Of a stretch of 36,485 nt of DNA, positions 16,729 through 28,700 are shown piece by piece. The number at the start of each line of letters is the position of its first letter. Positions within the stretch are counted from its first letter, which is position 1. Origin of the DNA: Planctomycetota bacterium (lineage in GTDB: Bacteria; Planctomycetota; J058). The DNA is taken from assembly GCA_024711205.1 (NCBI GenBank), contig JANJTH010000354.1:1-36485 (forward strand), written 5' to 3'. The translations under genes and the position numbers were made by a program. The notes beneath the pieces were generated by a model. It was not told where the DNA came from. It did no database searches and saw only the letters and a list, made by a program, of their open reading frames with translations.

Positions 16729-19700
16729 CAACCCCCAAGGATCCACCCCGTTGATCGGGTCGTTCCCGAACGCGCTGTACGCGTTCCCCAACTGCCCCGG
16801 GTCCCCCCAGATCCCGAGCGGGTCGCGACTCACCCACCGCCCGGCGCCCGCGTCCAGGTACCGCAGCCGGAAGAACCCCCACCCCGTTTCGCAGTCCCAG
16901 CGCCGCCCCTGGAAGCGCCACGGGTTGCCTGTCCCCCCGCCGCCCCCGACCGCGTCCCCGTCCGCGTCGGTGACCCGGACCTCCCCGTAGATCGACCGGT
17001 AGTCGTACCGCTCGACGACCCGCCCGCTCGCGTCGGTCAGCGCGACGACCGACCACACCGAGTTCGCCGCGGCGTAGTAGGTCTGCCCGCTCTTGCGCCA
17101 CTGCACGAGCTGGTCGACGTACAGCCCGCCCCACACCATGTCGGCGACCACGGCCCCGCTGGCCGCGTCGACCTCCTCCACCTCCTGCGCCCCGTCCCAG
17201 ACGTGCAGCACCCGCCGCGCGACCCCGTCGGCCGGGTCCACGTACGTCCGGTCCACGCGCCGCCCGCCTGCGTCGTAGCGGTACCGCCCCACGACCACGC
17301 CGTCGCTCACGCGCTCGACGCGCACGAGCCGGTCGAAGGCGTCCCACTCCAGCCGGTAGTCGCCCTGCCGGATCCGATTCCCGTTCGGGTCGTGCGTGAG
17401 CGCGTCGTCCCCCTGCACCTGCCCCGCGAGGCTCAGGCGCGTGAGCCGCGCCGCCTCGTTCATGAGGTCCGGCTGGTACTTCCCGTTCGCCCGCCGGTTG
17501 GTCGCCAGGACCTCCCCGTCCTGGACCCGCTGGACCCAGTTGCCCACGCCGTCGAACTGCCAGCTCGTCGGCGCGCGCCCCGCGTCCGAGCTGCCGCCCG
17601 TCCCCGCGTAGCTCACCTGCACGACCCGGTAGGCCGAGTCGTAGCCGTAGCTCTGCGTCCGCGCGACCTGCCCGCCGCCCGCCGCCGCGGTCCGGTCCCA
17701 CGTCGCCGTCTCGCTCGCCCTGCGGTTCGCCCGCGTCCACGCGTACCCGAACGACGCCACGTCCTGGCTGCCGGTGCCCGGGCCTTGCACGTTCGCGGGG
17801 CCCAGGTGCGTGAGCGCGGTCAGCCGCTTCGCCGGGTCGTACCCGAACTGCGTGAGCACGCCGTTGCCGGCCTCCGCGAGCAGCGGCCGCCCACCGAGCC
17901 ACTCGTGCCCCTGGATCGGCGCCCCGGTCCCCTGCTCGACGATCCGCAGGAGCCGATCGAGCCCGTCGTGCTCGTAGCCGATCGTCCTCCCCGACGAATA
18001 CGTCACGCTCGTCCGGTTCGAATCCAGATCGAACGTCCGCGCGATCGTCCGGTCGGCCGCCGCCGGCGCCGACAGCACGGCGATCGAGCCGCTCGTGGCC
18101 CCCGTGTAGGCGCCGACGTTCGTGGTCGCCTGCGCCCGCGTGCGCTCGAAGACCTGCCGGCCGAAGGAGTCCCACACGCAGCTCGTGACCACGTCGTCGC
18201 CCGGGTCCCCGGGGTCGTTCTGGTCGATCGCGAGCCGCAGGCGCGACAGCCCGTCGTACTCCCACGCCTGTACGCCCGTCGGCGCGACCTGCTGGCCCGT
18301 GCCCTCGAGCCCGAGCGCGAGCCGGCTCACGTCCTGCCGGCGCAGGCGCCCGATCGCGTCGAACGTCCGCTCGATCACGGTCCCGTTGCGGTCGATCGAC
18401 TGGACCGGCAGCGAGTCGCGCCCGTAGATCGTCCGCGAGGCCGTCCCGTCCGCCCCGAGCACGTACGTCGCCCGGTCCCGCGCGTCGTGGACCCAGCCCG
18501 TCGTGTTGCCGTTGTCGTCCGTCCGGCCCACGAGCCGCGAGTTCTTGTCCCACGCCTGCCGGATCGTGATCAGCCCGTCGGGGTTGGCCGGGTTGCTCGT
18601 GTCGAGCCCCGTGAAGACCCCGCCCAGGTCGAGCTGCCCGTTGCCGAGGCCACCCGCCTTGAGCAGGAGGTCCGTCTGCACCGGCCGCCCGATTCCGTCG
18701 TAGCGGCTGTGGACCACGTTGCCGTGGTCGTTGATCCAGCCGCCCCCGGTCGTCGTGAAGCTCACCGGGTCCGGCACCAGCGGCGCGCCCGACTGCGCGT
18801 CGGAGGCCGCGATCACGAGCCCGCGCGAGTCGTAGACGAGCCGCCCCGTCTGCCCGATCGGGTCCGTCGCCCGCACGAGCCGCCCGAGCGCGTCGTAGAC
18901 CGCGTGCGATCGGTACTCCTCCACCCCCGTGAGCACCGGCGACCGCTCGAACGTCCGCGACGAGACCGGCTGCCCGGCCTGGTTGTAGAGGTACTCCACC
19001 TCGTTGCGGACGTGCCCGGTCCCCGCCCGGCTCCCGAACGCCGGGCCGACGCCGCGCACGAGCCTCCCCGCGCCGTCCCACAGCGCCAGGCTCTCGTCGC
19101 CCTTCGGGTCGACCGCGCGGACGACGCGGCCGAGGCGGTCGAGCTCCGCGAACGACACGGCCTCCTCTTCGCCCACGGGCACCGGCCCGCCGAGCACCGG
19201 GATCGAGCGGTCCCAGGTCGAGCCGCTGAAGCTCCCCCCGTCCACGAACAGCCGGGCCTCCGTCCTGAACGCCCGGCCCACCTCGTCGTAGAACACCTCC
19301 TCCTCGAGCAGCCGCGGCTTGCCCTCGCTCGTCGGCCCCCGCCGCACGAACCGCACCCGCCGCCCCATGGGGTCGTAGACCGCGTCCCCGCAGTTGTCCT
19401 CCGCGTCCGTGACGCACAGCACCTCGTCGAACCCGTCGTAGCGCGTCCGCGTCACGTCGCCGGGGAAGCCCGGCCAGTGCGCCGGGTTGCGCTTCTCCGG
19501 CGACACGACGAGCTCCGGCACCCCGTTGATCGTGTGGTGGTACGTGACCACCGCCTGCTCCGACGACCCCCACCCGTCGATCGCCTGGAGCGGCAGGTCC
19601 CGCTCGTCCCACACGAACGCGACCCGGTTCCCCTCGGGCTTCGTCACCACCGACACGTTGCGGTTCGGGTCGTAGTCGACCCGCGACACGAGCACCCCCG

Positions 19701-22700
19701 GCGACGACACCGTGAGCGTCGCGTCGTCCGCGATCGGCTCGACCTCGGCCAGCGTGAGCACCGGCCCGTCGAGCAGGTCGTAGGCGACCTTCCGCGTCCA
19801 GTACGGGTTGCTCCCGACCGTGGCCGCCGTCCCGTCGCGCTCGCCCGCGTTCTCGAGGCGGACCTCGACCACGCGCCCGTTGCGGTCGTGCACGACGAGC
19901 GCCTCGTAGCCGAGCGCGCCCAGCCCCGCGAGCGCCGGCTCGTGCACGACCGGGCCCACGATCGCCGCCGCCGCCACGGTCGCCACGACCTCGTCGTACG
20001 CGTTGAAGGTCGCCCGGTGCTCGACCCCGCGCGGGTCGACGACCGCGAGCGGGTTGCCCCGCCGGTCGCGCCGGAACCGCGTCCGCACGCCCACGGGCGA
20101 GGCCGCCGACCCCGAGTTGCGCCCGGGGACCACGCCCACGCCCAGCAGGCTCGCGTCGCCCACGACCTCGCGCACGAAGCCCACGGGCCCCGTGGCGCCG
20201 CTCGGGTCGTCGCCCGGGCCCCCGTCGCCGAAGTAGGCGACCTCGTGGACGTTGCCCTCGGGGTCGATCGTCCGCACCGGCTGCCCGAAGCCGTTCCAGA
20301 GGAGCCGGGTCTCGATCGCCTGGGTCGTCCCGCCGTACAGCCCCGCGAGCAGCGTCTGCCCCGCCGCGAGCGTGACCGGCGGCGCCCGTGCGAGCACCGG
20401 GTCGCCCCGCGTCCGGCCGTCGTCGCTCGCGTCGCCGTTCAGGTCGCCGAGCCCCAGGTCCACCCCGGCCTCGAGCAGGAGCGCCGCCACCTCGGGCTCG
20501 GAGACCCCGAGCTCGGTCGCGAGCGCGCCCAGGACCACGCCCGGCGCCCCCTGCTGGTAGTCGAAGAACGTCGTCTGCGTGTAGCGCTCGCGCGTCACGA
20601 GCCCGCCCGTCTGCGGCACGTAGTGGTCGTCGAAGGCCCGCGGGTCGGTGATCGCGCGGACCCCGTTGTAGATCGGCTCGTAGGCGAGCTCCCAGCGCCG
20701 CGGCCGCACGCCCCCTCGCGTGTCGCCGCGCGCGTCGGGCTCGTCCTGCTGCGCGAGCAGGTTGCCGGCTCGCAGCGGGTCGAGCCGGTCGAGCACCCCG
20801 TCGCCCGGCCGGAACGCGTAGCGCGGGTCGTCCTCGGGCTGCGTGTCCTCCGGGTCGTCGTAGTCCCCGTCGCCGTTCGCGTCGATCCCCGCCGTGAGCG
20901 CCCCGTCGCCGTTCAGGTCCTCGTCGCCCCAGACCCAGCGCGAGCGCCGGCCCGACGGGTCCACGCGCACGAGCAGCCGGCCCTGCCGGTCGTAGACCAG
21001 GGTCCGCTCGAAGTAGTCCGGGTCCTGCCCGTAGCCCGTGCCCCGCGGGCGCAGGTTGCGGTTGGCCCAGGCCCGCACCCGCACGCACTGCTGCTGCGCG
21101 TTGTGGAAGTACTCCGACAGGTTGCCGTTGCGGTCGAGGACCGTCGTCTTCCAGGCCGGGTGGTTGAGCGACGCGCCGGCCGGGACCGCGAGCCGCTCGT
21201 AGGCGAAGTGGATCGTGCCTCCGGCCTCCTGCGGCGTCGCCTGCCCCGTCCAGGCCGGAAGCTGGCTCGTCCCGCCCCAGCGCTGCTCGGTCACCCGCGC
21301 GAACGAGATCAGGTCAGGGTCCGTGCCGTAGCGGTTGCGCGTGCGCGCGAGCGGCTCGAGGAGTGCCTCGTCCTCGAGCGCGAAGGGCGACAGCGCCGCG
21401 AGCCCCGCCGCCTCGACCGGGGCGACCACGTGCGTGAGCAGGTGGTTCAGCCGCTCGTCCGCGAACCCCCGCGTGTAGCCGTAGACCTCGCTCCGGCCGC
21501 CCGCCTGGACCTGCTCGGGGAGCGGGAGCGGGTCGCCCTCGGTCGTGAGCGTGTTGTCGGGGCCTGTGACCCGCACGAGGTCGCCGAACAGGCCGTACTC
21601 GTAGGTGACCCGCCGGCCCATGAAGTCCTGGAGCGCCACGAGTCGCCCGAACGGGTCGTAGCTGAAGTCCACGGCTCGCCCGAGCGCGTCGATCGCGCGC
21701 ACGAGCCGTGAGGTGCTCAGGAGGGCGTACTCGAAGCGGAGCGCCTGCCCGTGGCGGTCGACGATCCGGTCGAGGGCCCCGGGGGCGGAGGGCGCGTCGA
21801 GCGGCCGGAACACGACCCGGGTCCCGTCGGGGTTGCGGATCGTGACCTCGCCCGTGTCGGGGCCCGTGGGGTTGCCGGCGGCGTCGGTCTCGGAGAAGGA
21901 CAGGCGGACGAAGTACTCGTCGGGCGCCCGGTAGGTCCCGTCGGGCTGGCGCCGGAACGTGTCGGTGCGGGCCGAGCCCGTGACCCAGGCCAGGTCGCCC
22001 GAGGGCTCGCGCACGAGCCGCTGGTCGTAGCCGTGGTTCCAGCGCTGCCCGAGCGGGCCCGTGTAGAGCACGAAGCTCTTGTAGGTCCGCGAGAGCACGA
22101 ACGACGGCCCGCGCGGCGCGGGGACCACGAGGTCGACGCGGGACTCGACCTTGCCGCCGTTGCTCAGGAGGACGGGGTTCGTGAGGAACCAGACGTGGAA
22201 GCTCAGGCTCGCGATCACCTGCGGGCCGTCGGGGGGGCAGGGCTTCGTCGAGGCCCTCGTGTCCGCGCCGAAGCTCGCGTCGTTCACCGCCTCCTGGGGG
22301 AACACGGCCACGACCGTCCCGTCGCGGACCTCGAACCCGTCGGGCAGGAAGACCTCCGAGGCCCCGAGCAAGACCGACTCGGGCTCGCCGCTCGAATCGG
22401 CGAAGATCCCGAAGCCGCAGATCAGGACCTGGAACGGGACGTTCTGGAACACCTGCACGTCGAGCGGCACGTTGCCGTTCGCGTCCGTCTCGAGGACGGC
22501 CCGCGGCCCCTGTCCGTTGACGGACGCGAAGGGTTGCGTCTCGTCGATCGGCGCCAGCGGCACGACCTTGACGACCACGAGCATTCCGTCGACGACCACG
22601 AGGGAGTAGCTCCCCGGCCCGCCGGCGGGGTCCGCCTCCGGGCGCGCGTGGCGGATGCCGGCCGACGCCTCGAGCCGGAGGTCCTGCGTGAGCTCGACCC

Positions 22701-25700
22701 CGCTCACGACCACCGCGTCCGGAGCGTCCGCGAGGGCGTCCCACCGATCGAGGATCTGGCCGATCGAGTCGGTCACGGTCACCTGCGTCCGCTCGCCCGC
22801 GACCTCGAAGTCGCCGACTTCGACCGCGACCTGGCCGTTCGCGTCGGCGACCGTCGTGACCACGACCTCCCCGGGACCGAGCTCGATCTCGTCGGCCGAA
22901 GCGCCCGTGACCCGCGCCTTGGGCGGGCGAGTGACCCCGCCCGAGGGGCCCGCCGCGGCCTGGGTCGACAGGTGGACCCGGACCGTCTCGCCGGGGCTCG
23001 CCTGGGCGGTCCGAGATCGCCTGCTCCAGGGGGCGGTCCCGTCCGGCGCGGCGCTCTTGCCGCAGGTCGTCTGCAACGTCGGCGTCGTCGGCGGGTCGCC
23101 AGGTCCCGGGGTCGGCGGCGCGGGCAGGGCCGGGCGCTCGCGGCGGACCGTGATCCCGATCGCCCCGCTCGGGGCCGAAATGCCCCCGTCCGGCCCCTCG
23201 GCCGTCACGTGCAAGGTCGACGGCCCGTCCGCCGGCAGGACGATCGCCGTGCTCCAGGCCCCGCTCGAGTCGATCGAGGCGACCCCGTTCGTCCGGTGCC
23301 CGTTGATCCACACGCGCGCGACGTGGTCCGCGGGCCCCGTGCCCGAGACGAGCAGCGTCGTCTGGGTCAGGACCGCCGCGATCGTCGTCCCGTCGAGCGG
23401 CGAGACGATCGCCGGCGCCGCGGGCGCGGTCGCTCCCAGCGGCGGGCGGGTCGTGAAGACGATCCCGGTCGTCTGCGCGAGCGGGTTGCCGGCCAGGTCG
23501 CGGAGGTGCGGGTGGATCGCCACGCCGCAGGCGACGCCCGACGGCAGCGCGGTCGTGGGCTGCACGACCACCGTCCGCCCGTCCGGCGCGAGGGACACGG
23601 TCGCCGCTGTCGCGCCGCCCGGGGCGAGCGTCACCGACACGGTCGCGCCCGTGACCGACGCGGGGTCGAGGGCCTCGTCGAAGGTCAGGAAGATCTGTCC
23701 GACCGAGGACGGCTCGACGAGCCCCGCCCCGTCGCTCGGGAAGCTCGAGACGAGCCGGGGCCCCGCCAGGTCCGGTCCCGCGGCCACACGGTAGGCCGCC
23801 AGGAACGGGCTCGTCCCCGGGGCGTCCGGCGCCTGGTCGAAGGCGAGCGGCGAGTCGGCCGCGGAGAGCTCGGACAGGACCCGCAGCTCGAGCTCGGCCC
23901 CTGACGGCAGCGGGCTCGTCGGCGTGACCACGAGCGTCCGGTCCACGAGCACGTAGGTCACCGGCAGGACGACCTCGCTCGCCGGGCCGGCCTGGCGGTC
24001 GACGAGGAGGACCGAGGCCGCGAGCGCGCCCGGGTCCGCCGTGGGCGCCCGCGTGAACGTGAGCTCGAAGCGCGCGTCGGCCGGGACCTCGAGCGCGCCC
24101 GGCGCGGGCGCGACCGCCTCGACCTGGAACGAGCGCAGGATCGTCGCCGAGACGACCCCGCCCCGCTCGGGGCGCGAGGTCCCGCCCAGCACGGGCGCGA
24201 GCCGGAGCTGGACGTCGGCCAGCGCCACGTCACGCACGTCGTGCCCGGCGTCCCACAGGATCACGTGCCGCTGCCCGAGTGGCGTGCCCGGTCGAGCGTT
24301 CAGGGCCCCGGCCGCGACCGTGAGCGGCGCCCAGGTCTGGCCGCCGTCGCGCGAGAGCTCCGCCACGACGTCGACCGGCAGGACGTCCGCCACGACCTCG
24401 AAGTAGACGGGCACGTACCGGCGGCTGATCACGGGTGGGACCTGGAGCACCGACACGACCGGGTCGTCCTCGACCTCGGTCGTCTGCCAGAAGCCCGCGA
24501 CCAGGGCGCGTCCGCTCCCGTTGGCGCTCCCGCTGGCGCCGGAGCCGGGGCTCGTGCCCGCCGGCGGCCCGAACGCCGTCGCCTCGCCGAGCGACCAACC
24601 GAGGGCTCCGCCGCCGGCGACGGCCTCCCCGCTCGCCCCCGCGATCGGGGCGAGCGTGGCCTGGAGCCGGCGGCGCGTGATCCGGAGCGTCCCGAAGTCG
24701 GTCGCCACGTCCTCCGGGAAGAGCGGCAGGAGCGGGCCCGAGCGGAACTGCTCGCCGTCGACGACGACCTCGAGGACGATCGGGCTGCCCGCCTCGAGCG
24801 TGAGCTGGGCCGAGCGATACAGCCCGGCGCCAGCGTGCGGCATGGGCTCCTGCCGGCCGCCGGTGCTCTCGGTGAAGACAGCGCTCACGCTCGCGCTCGC
24901 GATCGGGCTCCCGTCGCCGCGCAGCACCTCGACCTGGAGCGTCGTGGTCACGGGCCGCGTCAGGTCGTCGAGCGACGCCAGCTCGGAGCCCTTGACCCGC
25001 GCCGGCGCGCTCGGGTTGCCGAGCAGGTCGAGCGCGATCACCCGAAGCGCCGTCTGCTCGCCCGTGGGCGTGGGCACCGTCAGTTCGAGGGACGGCGCCC
25101 CGCCCGGGAGCCGCCCAACCTCGACCCACGTCTCGCCGTCCTCCGTGCGCTCGACGACGTACTCGGCCAGGCCGACGCCCGCGTCGGTCGAGCCGGTCCA
25201 GCGGAGCGTCGTCGTCGGCGCGAAGGGGTGCGGGCCCGCGACCGGGATCCCCGGCCGCGTCGGCCCCGTCGCGTCGAGCGCGAAGGTCGTCGTCGCCCGG
25301 GACGTCGTCCCGGGCGGCACCGGCTGCCCCGGCACGACCCCGTTGCCGAGTGCGTCGGCGATCGAGACCGTGACCTCGTGCGGCCCGTCCGCGAGCGGGA
25401 GCGCGGGCGTCCAGGAGACCCCCGTCGAAGAGACGAGCGCCTCGGCCGTGCGGTCGACGCCGTCGACGAACAGGCGCGCCGTCGCCAGGTCCAGGCCCAC
25501 GCCGGGGCTCGTCCCGCCCGCCGGCCCCACGGGCGGGTCGCTCCAATCGAAGCGGATCGTCGGCCTGGCGTCGGCGGACGTCGTGCCCGAGGGCGGCGCC
25601 TGCGCCAGGGCGACGACCGGCGCCGTGCGGTCCACGAAGATCGATCGCTCGGCCGTGGCCTGCGTGCCCGCCCCGTCGGCGATCCGGAGCTCGAGCTTCC

Positions 25701-28700
25701 ACGCGCCCTCGCCGAGCGCCTGCGCGAGCGACATGCCCGCGGCCGTGACCGTCGCGTCGGCGGTCACGTCCGCGACGGCGCCCGTCGGGTCGGTCCGGAG
25801 CACGCGCACGGTGCCCAGATTCACGCCCGAACCGCTGTCCGAGAACGTCGCCACGAAGGCGACCGACGCGACCGCGGTCGTCGGCCCGGCGGGGTCGGAG
25901 GCGAGCCCCTCGATCACGGGGGCGAAGTGGTCCTGGGTGAAGACCACCGTCGCGCTGGAGGCGTGGTTCGCGGGGTCGACCGCGGCGTACGGGTCGGCCG
26001 CCTCGACGACGAGCGTGTGCGGCTGGTCGTGCAGCACGCGCGCGACCTGCGCCTCGAACGTGTAGTGCCGCCGGCCCGAGATCGTGCCCTGGGAGGTGAG
26101 CTGGACGGGGAGGATCGCGCCGTCGAGCCGTACGACCACGCTCGACACGTCCGTCAGGTCCGAGATCGCGGCGGCGACGAGGAACGGCCCCGGCCCGAGC
26201 GTCTGCCCGGGCGTCGGCTGCGTGACGACGACCGCCGGCGGGCTCGTGTCGACGTCGACCTGGCCGCTCGACGTCGTGCCCACGTTCCCGGCGGCGTCGC
26301 GGACGACGAGGTCGTAGACGTAGCGGTCGTCGGGGGGCGACGGGTCGGTGACGAAGAACGACGTCGGTCCTGGGCCGGACAGCGGTTGGTTCGTGACCGT
26401 GTGCGTGGCCCCTGTGCTCGCGTCTCGGCGGACCACAGAGAGCTCCGTCAAGCCCGCAGCCGGCACGAACTGCGGCATGGCGCCCTCCGCGACCGCGACC
26501 TGGAGGGTCACGGAGCCGCCGGGCGCGGTGACGAGGCTCGTCTGCGAGAGCACGCTGACCGACGGCGGGCTCACGTCGAATAGGTACTCGGACGAGAGCT
26601 GGGAGTCCGCCTGCCGCCCCGCCAGGTCGACCGCGCGCACGAAGTAGCGGATCGAGTCGTTGCGCATGGGGCTCGGCGAGGTGAACTGCGCCACGGAGCC
26701 CGCTTGCTGCGCGACGAGCACCTGCGGCGAGCCCGCGGACCGCGGGATTTCCCAGAGCTCCAGGCGCGCGATCCCGACGTCGTCGGTCGCCGAGGCGAAG
26801 ATCGTCGTGGGCGTGTTGCGGACGAACGGGCCGCCGTCGGAGGTCGCCGTGACGGTGGGGGCGGCGAAGTCGTAGGTGACGGTCAAGTCGTTCGTGATGT
26901 ACGCGATCAGCCCGGCTGGGCGAGGACGAAGAGCGAAGCGGATCCTCTGCGTGCTCGGCGAAGTCGGGAGCGAGACCGAGACGGTCGAGCGGTAGCCGTT
27001 GGCCGCGTGCAGGTCGAACCGGTCGCCGTAGAACTGCCGGCTCGCGAACCGCAGATTGACGGGGTCCCAGAGCTCGCTCTGGAGCTGGAACGGGCCCGGA
27101 GTCGTCGGGTTCGTGAGCGAGACGACCACGTCGAACTCCCCCGGGACCGTGACCGACGGGCCGACCAGGGTCGCCGCGAGCTGGCCTGCGAAGTGCCCGT
27201 AGACCGACTGCTGCGTCGGGGCGCCGCCGGCGTAGAGGAGCGAGAGCGCGTACGGTCCGCCGCTCGCCAGGGCGCCCGAGGGCACCTGGAAGTGGAAGGG
27301 CGAGCCAGGGACCTGGGCCAGGGGGATCCCGTTCAGGGTCGCGCCGAGGGGCTGGACGCCACCCGCGAGCGGGACGAAGAACACGTCGGAGCCGATCGTC
27401 GGGTCGGTCCACGTCAGGAGCTGGGTCCCCAGGCCCACGGGCGTGGGGCCGTGGGTCGCGGGCGCCGACCCGGAGAGGATCACGACCGCGTCGTCGATCA
27501 GCACGGCGTAGTCGAGCCGCGCAGGTCGGCTCGTGTCGCCGGTCACGGCCAGGACGCCGTCCAGGCGCAGCACGCCGCCCGCGACCTGGGTCGAGAGCGC
27601 GCCGAGCGTCTCGGCGCCGCCCACGGCGAAGGCTCGCGCGATCGGGACCTCGGGCAGGACAAGGTCGGTCGTGAAGGGCACGGCCCAGCCCAGGGTCACC
27701 GCCGCGCCGACCGTCGGGAGCCCCGGGACCTGGCCCTCGGCCCAGCCCCCACCGGAGGCGACCGGCAGCGGGGTCGCGGTCCAGGCGCCCGTGGCCGGGT
27801 CGAGCTGGAGCCAGGGCACGACGGCTCCGGTGGGCAGCCCCGTCGCGTTCGGGACGCGGACCTCGACCGTGCCGTCGACGACGACGCCTTCGGGCTGAAG
27901 GCTCAGGACCGTCTCGGCGTGGTAGCGGCGCTCGGGGTCCGAGGGGCGCGGGAACGGGCTCGGGAGCTGGGCCATGCCCATGCGGTGGAGCGAGAGCGGC
28001 GCCCCCTCCCAGCCCGAAGGGAACGTCAGGCGCGCGCCGGCGCGGATCCGCACCTCGAGGCCCGGGACGTCGGGCCGCGCGAGCACCAGGTCCGCGGCGA
28101 GCGTCCCGTCCGGCGCGAAGTCGGGCGCGGCCTCGAGGGCCGGGTCGCGGTAGGGGACGAAGAAGATCCGGTCGGCGGCCTGGGAGTCGACGGCGGCGGT
28201 CGAGACCAGCGTGTGCGCCCTGCCGGCGCCGACGAGCTGGCCGTCTGCCACGATCGACACGGTCGTGCCGAGCCGGACGCCTTCGAGCACGAAGCGCCCC
28301 TGGTCGTCGGTGACGGCCTCGACGTCGGGGCCTGCCAGCACCCGCGCGCCGCCGAGGGGGATCGCGACCGTGGAGTCGTAGAACCCCGCGACGTACCCCG
28401 TCACGGTCCCCGTGAGCTGGACCTCGAAGGCGTACGCCACCACCGTCTCGTTGCCCGCGTGGTCGGCGACGCGGGCCGTGAGCGTGTGCGGGCCGTGCTC
28501 CAGGTCGTCGAGCGTGGCGGCGGCCTCGGCCGGGCCGACGGCCAGCAGGCCGGTCCGGTCGACCCCGTCGACCGCGAGCCGCACGGAGTCCGGGGCGATC
28601 CCGCAGGTCGCGTCGGCGTAGGCGAGGCGAAAGACGACGGTCGACGAGAGCAGGACCGCGGCCTCGGCCGGCTCGAGCGCCAGCGTAGGCGGCACGGAGT

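Noticed and set aside
16537-21711. 1724-aa plus-strand ORF
   Set aside because: Antisense to the RHS region, arginine/proline-rich with no recognisable motif.
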